Assembly (NCBI RefSeq): GCF_038070005.1
Contig: NZ_JBBPCO010000015.1
Location: 1-64,000, forward strand
DNA length: 64,000 bases
Direction: 5' to 3'
Origin: Thermithiobacillus plumbiphilus
GTDB lineage: Bacteria; Pseudomonadota; Gammaproteobacteria; Acidithiobacillales; Thermithiobacillaceae
This document shows positions 1 through 8,481 of this stretch, piece by piece. A model generated the notes under the pieces. That model searched no databases, had not been told where the DNA came from, and saw only the letters and a list, made by a program, of their open reading frames with translations. The number at the start of each line of letters is the position of its first letter. The first letter of the stretch is position 1. The position numbers and the translations under genes are program-made.

Positions 1-8
1 GCCCAAAT

Positions 9-43
9 AAAAAATCGGTGGAAGCGAATCCGCTTCCACCGAT
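9..43 (-). terminator. Rho-independent terminator of the Gly/Ser-rich protein gene
   Basis: A perfect 13-bp inverted repeat (arms 14-26 and 31-43, 4-base loop) lies just past the stop codon of the minus-strand gene at 64-822. Read on the minus strand it is followed by five T residues (complement of 9-13), the normal layout of an intrinsic terminator. Confidence 0.85.
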
Positions 44-63
44 ACCAGTCGATTTGAAGAAGG

Positions 64-822
64 TCAGCTGCCGCCGCCGGAGGCACCACCAGTCGTGCTG
101 CCGCCCATGCCGGAGCTGCCACCGGATCCGCCACCCATTCCTCCGGCAGAGCCGCCGCCCATGTCGCTACCAGAAGAACTGCCCATGCCGGAGCTGCCAC
201 CAGAAGCGCCACCCATGCCTCCGGAAGAGCCATCCATGCCGGAGCTTCCGGCAGACCCGCTGGAACCAGAGCCGCTACCCCCGGCCGAGCCGCCGCCCGT
301 ATTGCGATCATTGGAACCCATGCTCAGCATGATCCTGTCCTGGCCGAGGGCGCCAACTTTCATATTCGGTTGTTCAAGGCTGCTCGAACCGCCACCAACT
401 CCCCCGCCCGAGGCGCCCCCGGTACTGCCACCGGAAGTCGCATCACCCGAGCCTCCGCTACTGCCACCGGTGCTGCCTGAGTCCGAGCCACCCGAGGTCG
501 TGCTGCCACCGGCGCCAGAGGCACTATCGGCTCCGCCGGAAGAGCTGCCCGTGGCCCCGTCACTTTCGGTCGGGGAGGAGCCAGTGCTGGTCCCGCCCAT
601 GCTGCCGGTGCTGCCGCCCATGCTGGAGCTTCCAGCCGAGCCGCTGGTGTCTGAACCCCCGGTGCCGCTGGCAGACTCCGTACTACCTGTCTCACTGCTG
701 TAGGACTGACTGCCCGAACTCTTGCTGCCTGCTTCGGAGCTGCCCGTGGCATGCGCCAGAGTGGCGCCACCAAAGGTCAACGAAGCAATCAGGGCTGCCA
801 AAAGCGTGTTGCGCTTGTTCAT
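64..822 (-). CDS. exported Gly/Ser-rich low-complexity protein
   Basis: A 252-residue protein of unknown function. Residues 1-26 form a clear Sec signal peptide (basic start, hydrophobic core, cleavage likely after AHA). Nearly all the remainder is Gly, Ser and Thr with scattered Ala, Met, Glu and Asp, arranged as imperfect GGSSG- and GMGGS-like repeats. A short non-repetitive island around residues 150-175 (near NMKVGALGQDRIMLSMG) is the only part with ordinary composition. The base composition makes long open shadow frames on both strands; the minus frame is chosen for its signal peptide, its ribosome site (AGGAGA just upstream) and the terminator after its stop. It probably acts in the periplasm or outside the cell, perhaps as a flexible or structural protein. 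A Gly/Ser-rich tail of similar style occurs on the DUF4142 protein at 28606-29349. Confidence 0.75.
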   Translation of the reverse strand: MNKRNTLLAALIASLTFGGATLAHATGSSEAGSKSSGSQSYSSETGSTESASGTGGSDTSGSAGSSSMGGSTGSMGGTSTGSSPTESDGATGSSSGGADSASGAGGSTTSGGSDSGSTGGSSGGSGDATSGGSTGGASGGGVGGGSSSLEQPNMKVGALGQDRIMLSMGSNDRNTGGGSAGGSGSGSSGSAGSSGMDGSSGGMGGASGGSSGMGSSSGSDMGGGSAGGMGGGSGGSSGMGGSTTGGASGGGS

Positions 823-965
823 GGTCCATCTCCTGTGTGGTGTAAGTCAGCTTTCTGCAAGGCATCCCGATGTGCGGTAGGACCAGGATGCCTTTACTCC
901 GACCCCTCTGTCCCACGAGAGTTGCTGGTCCTAGGTCCAGCGTCGGATATAGGCCCGGTTCGCGC

Positions 966-1433
966 TCAAGCGTATGGTTTAAAAACCATCAGGAAAATGA
1001 CCGTGGTGATGGCCAGGAAGGCGGGAATCCCAAGCCAGAACCAGATGCGGGCCATCTGGTGATAGCGCTCGGGCAGGGGGGTGTCAGTCGCCAGGGCATG
1101 GCAGGCCATGTCGCGCATCCGGATCTGGAGCCAGACTACCGGCAGCCAGCACAAGCCCGCGATGACGAAGAGCAACAGGGACAGCCAAAGCCAGGTCTGG
1201 CTGAGGGGATAGCCCGCCAGGTGTGCCAGATAGAGCCCGGTGGCGGGCTGGATGATGACGGTTGGGGCAGTGAAGAGCCAGTCTGCCAGCACCACATGCC
1301 TTGAGGTGATGGCTATGTTGCGCAGGTCGCCATTGCGGTCGGCCATGTACTTGTAAAAGGCGCTGCCAAGACCCGTGCCAAACAGCAGGAAGGCGCTGAG
1401 TATGTGAATGGTCTTGACCAGTGCGTATTCCAT
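966..1433 (-). CDS. DUF2269-family integral membrane protein
   Basis: A 155-residue inner-membrane protein with about four hydrophobic segments (near residues 5-25, 48-70, 80-102 and 132-152). The opening ALVKTIHILSAFLLFGTGLG, with a conserved His in the first helix, is typical of the DUF2269 family of predicted membrane proteins, whose function is not known. Its start codon shares one base with the stop codon of the epimerase-DoxX gene upstream (TGATG), so the two are translationally coupled. Both carry small helical membrane modules, which suggests a shared redox or membrane role, but this is inference. Confidence 0.75.
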   Translation of the reverse strand: MEYALVKTIHILSAFLLFGTGLGSAFYKYMADRNGDLRNIAITSRHVVLADWLFTAPTVIIQPATGLYLAHLAGYPLSQTWLWLSLLLFVIAGLCWLPVVWLQIRMRDMACHALATDTPLPERYHQMARIWFWLGIPAFLAITTVIFLMVFKPYA

Positions 1434-2716
1434 CAGCGCTTCTCCAGGGCCATCATCACCAGGGTGGCGGTAATCATCGGCAGATTCTTCAGGAGTGGCC
1501 CATAGGGATGCAGCCAGAATTCCGGTAGTGCTATGGCGATGATCACCGAAAAGGTGAGCATGACCAGGATTTGCAGCAGGGCAATGCCTTGCAGGTGATA
1601 GCGAAACAGGAGCGCCAGCCCGAGCACGAGATCCAGCAACGCCGCGCCATAAAGCGCAATGCTGGCGGGAATGCCATGCAGGCCGGTACGCGCCAGCAGG
1701 GCATGGCTATCCGCAATCGGATAAATGCCCAGCGAGAGCAGGCCGGTGATGATCCAGACCAGGGCCAGTGACAAGCGCAGCAGCGGTTTGAGGAAGAAGA
1801 GCCGAGCGTGCCAGCGTTCTGCCTCGGTGGCAGCCCCAGGAGGAAAGGCTTGTTGCAGGCTGCGTGGCTTCACACCAGTGCGCTCGACCCAAGCAGCAGG
1901 CGAGGCGGTATTGCCGCGCAGCAGCATGCTGATGCCGTCGGCATTGACGGGCGCCACGCCAAGCCGCCCAAGGAGGTCTGCGCCCGGACGCGCCAGCGCC
2001 AGCGGGGTGGTGAGCATAGGGGCCGGTCGGTCGCCCAGCCAGGCGCGCAGGATCTCCAAGAGTCGTCGGAAAGTGACGGGTTCGGGGCCCACGGCTGGCA
2101 GGCGAGTGTGCAAGGGCTTGCGGGACTCGACCAGCCGCTGGATGCCCCGGCAGAGATCCTCGACATGGATGGGCTGTACTTGCTGTTCGCCGTTTCCGAC
2201 CAGCGGGATGAGGGGCAGGGCGGCGATGGCCTTGAAAAAGCCCATGCTGGCCTCACCGGGGCCGTAAACGATGGAGGGATAGATGATGGCCCAGTCCAGC
2301 GAGCTGCTGGCGAGCTGGTCATCAGCGGCCTTCTTGCTCAGGTGAAAGGCAGTGCTCGCCTGCGCATCGGCGCCAAGCGCCGAGATCTGGATGACCCGCC
2401 GCACGCCTGCGGTTTGGCAGGCGCGAAACAGGGCAATGGGGGCATCCCGATGTACTGCCATGAAGTTTTGCTTGCCGCGTTCCTCGAAGATGCCGGTCGC
2501 ATTGATGACGACATCCATGCCAGCCACGCGGGGCTGCCAGACCGCCGGATCATGATCGGTGGCGAAGTCGGCGGCAATCGCCCGCAGGCCGGGTATGGTC
2601 TGTTGCAGCTTCGCCGGATTGCGGGTGGAGCCGGTGACTTCGTGGCCGGCATCGAGCAAATGCCGGACCAGGTGTTTTCCAATGAAGCCGCTGGCGCCAG
2701 TGACCAGAACGCGCAT
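1433..2716 (-). CDS. NAD(P)-binding epimerase-like protein fused to a DoxX-like membrane domain
   Basis: A 427-residue two-domain protein. Residues 1-290 form an atypical extended SDR/NmrA-like Rossmann domain beginning MRVLVTGASGFIGKHL, with the dinucleotide-binding GASGFIG at 7-13. Residues 305-427 contain four hydrophobic helices of the DoxX-like type (starts near RLFFLKPLLRLSLALVW). Proteins of this layout are usually annotated as SDR oxidoreductases with a DoxX-like C-terminus; related SDRs act on quinone- or sugar-linked substrates, but this substrate is unknown. The DoxX part would hold the enzyme at the inner membrane. It lies 33 bp downstream of the metallo-hydrolase gene and overlaps the DUF2269 gene, so the three probably form one operon. 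Confidence 0.8.
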   Translation of the reverse strand: MRVLVTGASGFIGKHLVRHLLDAGHEVTGSTRNPAKLQQTIPGLRAIAADFATDHDPAVWQPRVAGMDVVINATGIFEERGKQNFMAVHRDAPIALFRACQTAGVRRVIQISALGADAQASTAFHLSKKAADDQLASSSLDWAIIYPSIVYGPGEASMGFFKAIAALPLIPLVGNGEQQVQPIHVEDLCRGIQRLVESRKPLHTRLPAVGPEPVTFRRLLEILRAWLGDRPAPMLTTPLALARPGADLLGRLGVAPVNADGISMLLRGNTASPAAWVERTGVKPRSLQQAFPPGAATEAERWHARLFFLKPLLRLSLALVWIITGLLSLGIYPIADSHALLARTGLHGIPASIALYGAALLDLVLGLALLFRYHLQGIALLQILVMLTFSVIIAIALPEFWLHPYGPLLKNLPMITATLVMMALEKR

Positions 2717-2749
2717 GCATGCACCTCCCGCTGGCTTGCCGAGCAGCGC

Positions 2750-3679
2750 CTAGAAGTTTGCTGCCTCGACCTCCAGGTAGATCCGGTTAATGGTGGGACC
2801 CATCTGCTCATCGAAGTTCTTCAACTTTTTCCAGTCGGACAGATCCAGTTTCTGGCGGATCTCGGTATCGGTCAGGCCCTCCTTGTAACCGGCTTCGACA
2901 CCCTCATACAGACTGGCCATGCGGGCATGCATGGCGGTCAGATCCGCTGGGCGCGCCAATGGGCCGTGTCCGGGGATGATGGTGCGCGCGGGCAGCTTTT
3001 GTGCTTCGTCCAGGGTGGCTATCCAGTTTTTGGCGTTGGCATCCCGGAAATTGGGGACGATGTCATTGACCATGACATCGCCGGCAATCAGCACCTTGTC
3101 TTCGGGCAGGTAGACCATCAGGTCGCCCGGGGTGTGTGAGCCCTTAGGCACGATGAAGACCATTTTCACGCCATCGATGGTCTTTTCGGTGCGCCCAGGT
3201 CCCGGATAGGTCTGGGTGGCGGGCACGGGTTTGGTGTTGGGAAACTTGCGGCCCACGGCGTTCTCGACGATGCCCACCCATTCTGCGCCCGTCGTCTCGA
3301 CCAGTTCCCTGGCCTTTTCCGAGCTGGTGATGTCTGTCTTGCCAAAGGCGACATTGCCGAGGACATGATCACCGTGATGATGGGTGTTGATGATGTGCCT
3401 GACTGGCTTGTCGGTGATGCCCTGAATGGTCTTGTTCAGGTGCCTGCCGATCTCGTCGGTAAAGCCGGTATCCACCAGAATGACGCCAGTCTTGCCGATG
3501 ATCACGGCGCTGTTGACCATGTAGCCCTGATTTTCGGGGCTGGGCAGCCCCAGGGGGCCGAGCAGGGCATAGACGCGCTCGTTGACCTTGACGACCTCGG
3601 GCTTGGGAAGGTCACTGGCGGCAATTGCGCTGGTGATGCCGAGCATGCAAAGCAGAAGCAGATTGATCAGGCGGTTCAT
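2750..3679 (-). CDS. periplasmic metallo-beta-lactamase-fold hydrolase
   Basis: A 309-residue exported enzyme with a signal peptide at 1-20 (cleavage near AIAAS). All metal ligands of the metallo-beta-lactamase fold are present: THHHGDH at 99-105 (H100, H102, D104, H105), H182 in GSHTPGD, D201 in AGDVM and H238 in PGHG. The layout matches the periplasmic MBL-fold hydrolases often found beside quinoprotein or SoxH-like sulfur genes. The substrate cannot be read from the sequence; a thiol ester, sulfur compound or lactone is possible. It is the first gene of the minus-strand operon running to 966. Confidence 0.85.
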   Translation of the reverse strand: MNRLINLLLLCMLGITSAIAASDLPKPEVVKVNERVYALLGPLGLPSPENQGYMVNSAVIIGKTGVILVDTGFTDEIGRHLNKTIQGITDKPVRHIINTHHHGDHVLGNVAFGKTDITSSEKARELVETTGAEWVGIVENAVGRKFPNTKPVPATQTYPGPGRTEKTIDGVKMVFIVPKGSHTPGDLMVYLPEDKVLIAGDVMVNDIVPNFRDANAKNWIATLDEAQKLPARTIIPGHGPLARPADLTAMHARMASLYEGVEAGYKEGLTDTEIRQKLDLSDWKKLKNFDEQMGPTINRIYLEVEAANF

Positions 3680-3808
3680 GGCGGACCTCCGGTGGCTTCG
3701 GGCCTGTGGCCCAAGGGTGTATGCAATGAGTATAGAACCATTTCAGGGCAAAAAATCTGCCTTGGGTCCGGGAGAAGAAATCCTGTTCAGCCCGTCAGGC
3801 TTTGTATC

Positions 3809-3895
3809 ATGAAAAAAATGAATGTTCATCAGTATGGATATCAGTTTGATGAATCCATGTGTCTGACCCACACTGTGCGTAGCTCAATCAGTTGA
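3809..3895 (+). CDS. possible 28-residue leader peptide upstream of metE
   Basis: A short ORF (begins [13 protein letters not shown]) with three Met codons ends at a TGA directly before the metE Shine-Dalgarno sequence, so its stop codon touches the AAGGAGG used by metE. It could couple or sense translation upstream of methionine synthase. Its own ribosome site is weak, and the ORF is short enough to arise by chance in this AT-richer gap. The same gap (3680-3905) holds TGAATGTTCA at 3819-3828, which has MetR-like half-sites but too short a spacing for the enterobacterial consensus. Confidence 0.25.
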   Translation: MKKMNVHQYGYQFDESMCLTHTVRSSIS

Positions 3896-3905
3896 AGGAG
3901 GATTC

Positions 3906-6248
3906 ATGAGCATCGCACACAATCTGGGTTTCCCACGCATCGGCCTGAAACGGGAGCTGAAGAAGGCCCTGGAAAGTTTCTGGAAAGGCGGGATCAATGA
4001 GGATGCATTGCTGGCCACTGCGCGAGAGCTGCGCCAGCGACATTGGCACCTGCAGCAGGAAGCCGGGATGGATCTGATCCCGGTCGGGGATTTTTCCTTC
4101 TATGACCACATGCTCGATATGACGGCCCTCTTGGGCGCCGTGCCCGCGCGCTACGGCTTTTCAGGTGAGATGGTGGATCTGGAGACCTATTTCGCCATGG
4201 CCCGCGGCAGCCAGACTCAGCCGGCCATGGAAATGACCAAGTGGTTCGACACCAATTATCATTATATCGTGCCGGAATTCACGGCGGATATGCGCTTCAG
4301 GCTGTCTGGCAAGGCAATCTTCGAGGTGGTGGACGAGGCGAAAACGCTTGGCATTCGCCCCAAGCCGGTACTGGTCGGACCCATCACCTATCTCTGGCTT
4401 GGCAAGGAGAAGCGGGCTGTGCAGGATGGTGGCGAGGCAACTCACGCGGCTGGCTGTTGTACGGGTGCTTCCCGGGCGGCGGATGCCGGCTTCAGCCGCC
4501 TGGAGCTGCTGAAGCATGTGCTGCCCGTCTATGCCGAGTTGCTGGCCCGGCTCAAGGCCCAGGGCGTCGAATGGGTGCAGCTTGACGAACCCGCTTTGGT
4601 GCTGGATCTGCCCCCCGAATGGCTGGCGGCCGTGAATACGGCCTACCAGGCCCTGGCCACTGCGGATGCACCGCAGATCCTGCTGACTACTTACTTCGAG
4701 TCGGTGGCCGATCAGGCCGATTCGCTCAAGTGTTTGCCGGTCGCCGGTCTGCACCTGGATCTGCGGCGCGCGCCTGATCAGCTCGATGCCTTCCTGCGTG
4801 ATTATCCGGCGGACAAGGTGCTGTCGCTGGGTGTGGTGGATGGCCGCAACATCTGGCGCACCGACCTCGATGCCGCCCTGGCGCTGCTCGGCAAGGCGCG
4901 GGATGACCTGGGTGAGCGGCTCTGGATCGCACCCTCCTGCAGCCTGATTCATTGCCCGGTGGATCTGGCGCAGGAGCGCGCCCTGGACCCGGAGCTCAGG
5001 TCCTGGATGGCCTTTGCCGTACAGAAGCTCGAAGAGCTGAATATCCTCAAGACCGCGTTGAATGCCGGGCCCGAGGCGGTGAGGGCGCAACTGGCCGAGT
5101 CCCGCGCAGCACTTGAGAGTCGTCGCCACTCCCCGCGCATCCACAATCCTGCCGTAAGCGCCCGGGTTGCCGCATTGCAGCCGGCAGATGCGCAACGCAA
5201 TCAGCCTTTCCCGCAGCGTCGCGCCGCCCAGCGCCAGCGCTTCAAGCTGCCGGCCCTGCCGACCACCACCATCGGCAGCTTTCCGCAGACGCGCGAGATC
5301 CGCCAGGCCCGGCTCAACTTCAAAAAGGGCGAGATCGATGCCGCTGAGTACGAAAGCATCATGCGCCAGGAGATCGTGCATGCGGTGCGCGAGCAGGAGC
5401 GGCTGGGGCTTGACGTGCTGGTGCATGGCGAGGCCGAGCGCAACGACATGGTGGAATATTTCGGCGAGCAACTAAGGGGCTTTGCCTTCACCCAGGCAGG
5501 CTGGGTGCAGAGCTATGGCTCCCGCTACGTCAAGCCGCCGGTCATCTTCGGGGATGTCTCGCGGCCCCGGCCGATGACACTCGACTGGACGCTTCATGCC
5601 CAGTCGCTCACGGAAAAACCCATGAAAGGCATGCTGACCGGGCCGGTCACCATCCTGCAGTGGTCTTTCGTGCGGGATGACCAGCCCAGACGCGATACGG
5701 CGACCCAGATCGCCTGCGCCATCCGCGATGAGGTGACTGATCTGGCCAGGGCCGGTATCGGCATTATCCAGATCGATGAACCTGCCCTGCGCGAGGGATT
5801 GCCGCTCAAGGCGCGGGACTGGGATGCTTATCTGGCATGGGCGACGCGGGCCTTCCGGATTGCCGCCAGCGGGGTGGACGATGACGTGCAGATCCATACG
5901 CACATGTGCTACGCCGAGTTCAACGACATCCTGCCGGCCATTGCCAGCATGGATGCCGATGTGATCACGATCGAGACATCACGCTCCGCCATGGAACTGC
6001 TGGATGCCTTCGGCGTCTTTGAATATCCCAATGAGATCGGGCCGGGTGTTTATGACATCCATTCGCCGCGCGTCCCAGGCGTGGAGGAGATGGTGCGCTT
6101 GCTGGAAAAGGCCGCCACGGTCATCCCCGCGGACCGGCTCTGGGTGAATCCGGACTGCGGACTCAAGACGCGCAGCTGGGAGGAGGTTGGGCCGGCGCTG
6201 GCCAACATGCTGGCTGCGACGCAACAGGTCCGGGCCAGGTTGGCTTGA
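3906..6248 (+). CDS. metE: cobalamin-independent methionine synthase
   Basis: 5-methyltetrahydropteroyltriglutamate-homocysteine methyltransferase makes methionine from homocysteine in the cytosol without B12. At 780 residues it is about 27 longer than the E. coli enzyme. The zinc/homocysteine ligands are all present: H666 and C668 in [11 protein letters not shown]690 in TIETSRS and C751 in [10 protein letters not shown]. The start [21 protein letters not shown] is canonical and follows AAGGAGG at 8-nt spacing. The ligand numbering is uniformly shifted by +25 relative to E. coli. The extra residues sit in the N-terminal half, between GKEK (about residue 169) and [10 protein letters not shown], and include an unusual GCC pair (AAGCCTG). 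This insertion is unlike the family, but the reading frame is intact. Confidence 0.97.
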   Translation: MSIAHNLGFPRIGLKRELKKALESFWKGGINEDALLATARELRQRHWHLQQEAGMDLIPVGDFSFYDHMLDMTALLGAVPARYGFSGEMVDLETYFAMARGSQTQPAMEMTKWFDTNYHYIVPEFTADMRFRLSGKAIFEVVDEAKTLGIRPKPVLVGPITYLWLGKEKRAVQDGGEATHAAGCCTGASRAADAGFSRLELLKHVLPVYAELLARLKAQGVEWVQLDEPALVLDLPPEWLAAVNTAYQALATADAPQILLTTYFESVADQADSLKCLPVAGLHLDLRRAPDQLDAFLRDYPADKVLSLGVVDGRNIWRTDLDAALALLGKARDDLGERLWIAPSCSLIHCPVDLAQERALDPELRSWMAFAVQKLEELNILKTALNAGPEAVRAQLAESRAALESRRHSPRIHNPAVSARVAALQPADAQRNQPFPQRRAAQRQRFKLPALPTTTIGSFPQTREIRQARLNFKKGEIDAAEYESIMRQEIVHAVREQERLGLDVLVHGEAERNDMVEYFGEQLRGFAFTQAGWVQSYGSRYVKPPVIFGDVSRPRPMTLDWTLHAQSLTEKPMKGMLTGPVTILQWSFVRDDQPRRDTATQIACAIRDEVTDLARAGIGIIQIDEPALREGLPLKARDWDAYLAWATRAFRIAASGVDDDVQIHTHMCYAEFNDILPAIASMDADVITIETSRSAMELLDAFGVFEYPNEIGPGVYDIHSPRVPGVEEMVRLLEKAATVIPADRLWVNPDCGLKTRSWEEVGPALANMLAATQQVRARLA

Positions 6249-6254
6249 ATGCGA

Positions 6255-6276
6255 AAGGGCCCCGACTGGGGCCCTT
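6255..6276. terminator. hairpin between convergent metE and lytic transglycosylase genes
   Basis: A perfect 9-bp stem (6255-6263 with 6268-6276, loop GACT) lies seven bases after the metE stop and 15 bases from the stop of the convergent gene. The T-tract is weak on the plus side and there are three T's on the minus side. It probably ends both transcripts. Confidence 0.7.
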
Positions 6277-6291
6277 ACTTGTAGGATTGGC

Positions 6292-6921
6292 TTACATGCT
6301 GGCGCGGTAGCGTTCGTAGAAATTCAGGACCTTGGGTACATAGTGCACGGTTTCGGCATAGGGCGGCACCTTGCCGTATTTCTGCACCGCCCCTTCGCCG
6401 GCATTGTAGGCGGCGACCGCCAGGCGCATGTCGTTGTTGAACATGCGCAACAGGTCCTTGAGATAGCGGGTGCCGGCCTGGATGTTTTCCCAGGGATCCA
6501 TCAGGTTCATGGCGCCATAGCGGGCCGCCGTGGCCGGCATGAGCTGCATCAGGCCGCGCGCGCCCTTGGGGGAGATGGCATTGGCGTTGTAGCCAGATTC
6601 GGCGCTGATCACGGCATGCACCAGGGCCTTGTCCACCTGATAGGTGCGGCTGGCATCCTCGATCATCTGTTCGTACTGGGCGCGGCGGGCAAGGCTCGGG
6701 AGGCGGTAGCCGCCAGATGGGCTTTTCACGCCGGGTTGCGGATGGGTCTTGGGGGTACGCAGGTAGAGCTTGTACTGGCCGTTCTGCCGGACATTGCTGA
6801 TATGCAGCACGCCGTCTTCATCGGTATAGGTATAGATATCGGCCTGGGCCGGCTGGATGGTGGTACAGCAGAGCAATGCGGCGAAGCTCAGGGCGGATGT
6901 AAACAGGTGCCGGTTTTTCAT
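6292..6921 (-). CDS. exported lytic transglycosylase with DUF4124 and SLT domains
   Basis: A 209-residue periplasmic muramidase that cleaves the MurNAc-GlcNAc bond of peptidoglycan to give 1,6-anhydro ends. A signal peptide (1-27, PAQA) is followed by a DUF4124-like beta segment (IYTYTDEDGVLHISNV, 29-44), then the goose-lysozyme/SLT catalytic domain from about 85. The motifs are all present: catalytic E108 in ISAESGYN, GLMQLMP at 123-129 and AYNAG at 171-175. The frame stays open upstream to a TTG at 7023, but the ATG at 6921 begins a proper signal peptide and is preferred. Its upstream region contains the TGACA-N5-TGTCA site at 7018-7032. Confidence 0.93.
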   Translation of the reverse strand: MKNRHLFTSALSFAALLCCTTIQPAQADIYTYTDEDGVLHISNVRQNGQYKLYLRTPKTHPQPGVKSPSGGYRLPSLARRAQYEQMIEDASRTYQVDKALVHAVISAESGYNANAISPKGARGLMQLMPATAARYGAMNLMDPWENIQAGTRYLKDLLRMFNNDMRLAVAAYNAGEGAVQKYGKVPPYAETVHYVPKVLNFYERYRASM

Positions 6922-7017
6922 GCGTTGTTCGGACTTCCTGGTGGGCAGTGATCGCTGCATCGAACGGTGCTGCAAGATCTCTGCCAGCATTGATGTTGGG
7001 CAACAATGATGAGGATG

Positions 7018-7032
7018 TGACAAAAAATGTCA
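7018..7032. promoter_or_regulatory. palindromic TGACA-AAAAA-TGTCA site upstream of the transglycosylase
   Basis: A perfect inverted repeat with 5-bp arms and an A-rich 5-base centre, about 100 bp upstream of the lytic transglycosylase start. An almost identical copy (TGACA-AAAAG-TGTCA) occurs at 8646-8660 upstream of the sigma factor gene, and an imperfect one (TGACA-AGAAC-CGTCA) at 7059-7073. The regulator is not identified. Confidence 0.4.
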
Positions 7033-7081
7033 AGCCCATCATTCCTGGTGGGGACTTGTGACAAGAACCGTCAGTGCAGAG

Positions 7082-7480
7082 CTACTTGACCACGCGCAGC
7101 CCGGGGCGGCGCGGCGGGGGCGTTCCCGCTTCATCCTCGGAGGCCGGGGGCGGCGTATCTGTGGGGGGGGTGAGATCGAAGACCAGGCCTTCCTGCGTCT
7201 CGGCGGCAAAGATCGCCGCGACCGCGGCAACCGGTACCTCGACTTTCATGGGGCGGCCGCCGAAACGGGCCATGAAGCTAATCCAGTCATTCGTCATGAC
7301 CAGGCCGTGAGTGGCGCGTGGTGCGATGTTCAGGGTGATCCGGCCCTCCTGGGAGTAGCCGGTCGGGATCTGGATGCCGGGATAGGCCACCGAGGCAACC
7401 AGATGCGGGGTGTGGTTCTCTTCAAGGCACCATTCGTAAATGGCGCGCAACAGGTAGGGTTTGGCGCTAGGCGGCAGCAT
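7082..7480 (-). CDS. sspB: ClpXP adaptor protein SspB
   Basis: A 132-residue stringent starvation protein B. It tethers ssrA-tagged and other substrates to the ClpXP protease. The N-terminal domain (about 1-105; PPSAKPYLLRAIYEWCLEEN, later IPTGYSQEGRITLNIAPRA and FMARFGGRP) is the conserved tag-binding fold. It is followed by a flexible Pro/Glu-rich linker and a basic hydrophobic end, RPGLRVVK, which matches the ClpX-binding (XB) tail. The ATG has a GAGGAG ribosome site. In enteric bacteria sspB follows sspA; no sspA is seen here. It lies 77 bp downstream of the sigma factor gene on the same strand. Confidence 0.93.
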   Translation of the reverse strand: MLPPSAKPYLLRAIYEWCLEENHTPHLVASVAYPGIQIPTGYSQEGRITLNIAPRATHGLVMTNDWISFMARFGGRPMKVEVPVAAVAAIFAAETQEGLVFDLTPPTDTPPPASEDEAGTPPPRRPGLRVVK

Positions 7481-7557
7481 GCATTCTCCTCAGGCTTGCC
7501 AAAGGATACTGCATCCTGCCGGATTTTTCAGCATCTCCTGGGGCATGTGCAGGCGGC

Positions 7558-8481
7558 TTAGCCTTCGATGCCGGCCCAGCCCGCGGTCTCCAGGGACTGG
7601 CGCAGGCAGCGCAGGGCGCGCACCTGCAGTTGCCGCACGGCCTCGCGGCTGGTGCCCACTTCGGTGGCCACTTCTTCCAGGGTCATGGGCTCGCCGCTCA
7701 GCAGACCGAAACGCAGCACGATGACTTCCCGCTGCTTACTGCTCAGGTCTTTCAGGCACTTGCGGATGGTCTTGCGGACCCGCTCCTCATCCAGGGCGCC
7801 TTCCGGTGCCAGGGTATCGGCAACCAAGTTGTCCAGAAAGGAATGCTCATTGTTTTCACCCTGGGGGGCGTCCAGCGAAAAGACCTGGATGTCGGCCGCC
7901 GCATCAAGCGCATCCTGCTTTGGGCTGGTGCTGGTGCTGGTGCTGGTGCTGGTGCTGGTCGCACGCGCTTCCTGTTCCCGGCGTTCTTCCGCCTGCTTGC
8001 GGGCGTGCAGGGACTTGGCCAGATAGTCCGGCAGACGAATGATGCGGGAGCGGATCAGTGAGCGCTGCATGCCTTCCCGGATCCAGAAGGTGGCGTAGCT
8101 CGACAGGCGGGTTCCCATGTCCGGGCAGAAGCGGTCGACGCCACGGATCAGGCCGATGTTGCCTTCCTGAATGAGATCGTTGATCGGCAGCCCCTTGTTG
8201 CTGTAGCCCCGGGCAATGCCGATCACCAGAGGGAGGTGGCTTTCGACCAGCTGCTTGCGGGCTTCCTCGTCGCCTTCGCGGGCGCGCGCCACCAGGCTCT
8301 GTTCTTCTTCCCAGCTCAGGAAGGTCGTGCGTTTTCCGCTGAGGTAGCTGGCGGGGATGCGCGTGTGGTCCTTCTCTTCTTCCTCTTGCTTGGCTTCAGG
8401 TTCGGCGCTGTGACCCGTGTAGCTGAGGGGGAAATCGTGGAAGGAATCGTTGGCGTAATCCGACAAAAGCATGCTATCCAT
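7558..8481 (-). CDS. RpoS-like sigma-70 family sigma factor with a (Thr-Ser)6 insertion in region 3
   Basis: A 307-residue alternative sigma factor, probably group 2 (RpoS-like). An acidic N-terminus (1-50) is followed by region 2 (about 75-150: LIQEGNIGLIRGVDRF, LSSYATFWIREGMQRS), then IRLPDYLAKSLHARKQ. Region 4 with its helix-turn-helix is at 240-297 (LSSKQREVIVLRFGLL, TLEEVATEVGTSREAVRQLQ). Between them, where RpoS and RpoD carry the region 3.1 helices, residues 175-186 are six Thr-Ser pairs flanked by charged sequence. The distance from the RLP motif to the SLDAP motif is still close to normal, so the segment looks replaced rather than added. The ATG at 8481 (AGGA 7 nt upstream) is preferred to a TTG at 8511. 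RpoS is a reasonable name, but nlpD/surE neighbours are absent. Confidence 0.8.
   Translation of the reverse strand: MDSMLLSDYANDSFHDFPLSYTGHSAEPEAKQEEEEKDHTRIPASYLSGKRTTFLSWEEEQSLVARAREGDEEARKQLVESHLPLVIGIARGYSNKGLPINDLIQEGNIGLIRGVDRFCPDMGTRLSSYATFWIREGMQRSLIRSRIIRLPDYLAKSLHARKQAEERREQEARATSTSTSTSTSTSPKQDALDAAADIQVFSLDAPQGENNEHSFLDNLVADTLAPEGALDEERVRKTIRKCLKDLSSKQREVIVLRFGLLSGEPMTLEEVATEVGTSREAVRQLQVRALRCLRQSLETAGWAGIEG
7924..7959. repeat. six perfect copies of a GCTGGT hexanucleotide inside the sigma factor gene
   Basis: A 36-bp uninterrupted tandem repeat of GCTGGT (ACCAGC on the coding strand), encoding (Thr-Ser)6. A 6-bp unit keeps the frame, so slippage would change linker length rather than switch the gene off. 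Confidence 0.95.

Noticed and set aside
1808-3139. 443-codon plus-strand frame opposite the epimerase and hydrolase genes
   Set aside because: It has no domain and lies antisense to two genes with full motifs and correct starts.
7924-7959. Phase-variation switch in the sigma factor
   Set aside because: The unit is 6 bp, so length change cannot cause on/off frameshifts; only linker length tuning is possible.
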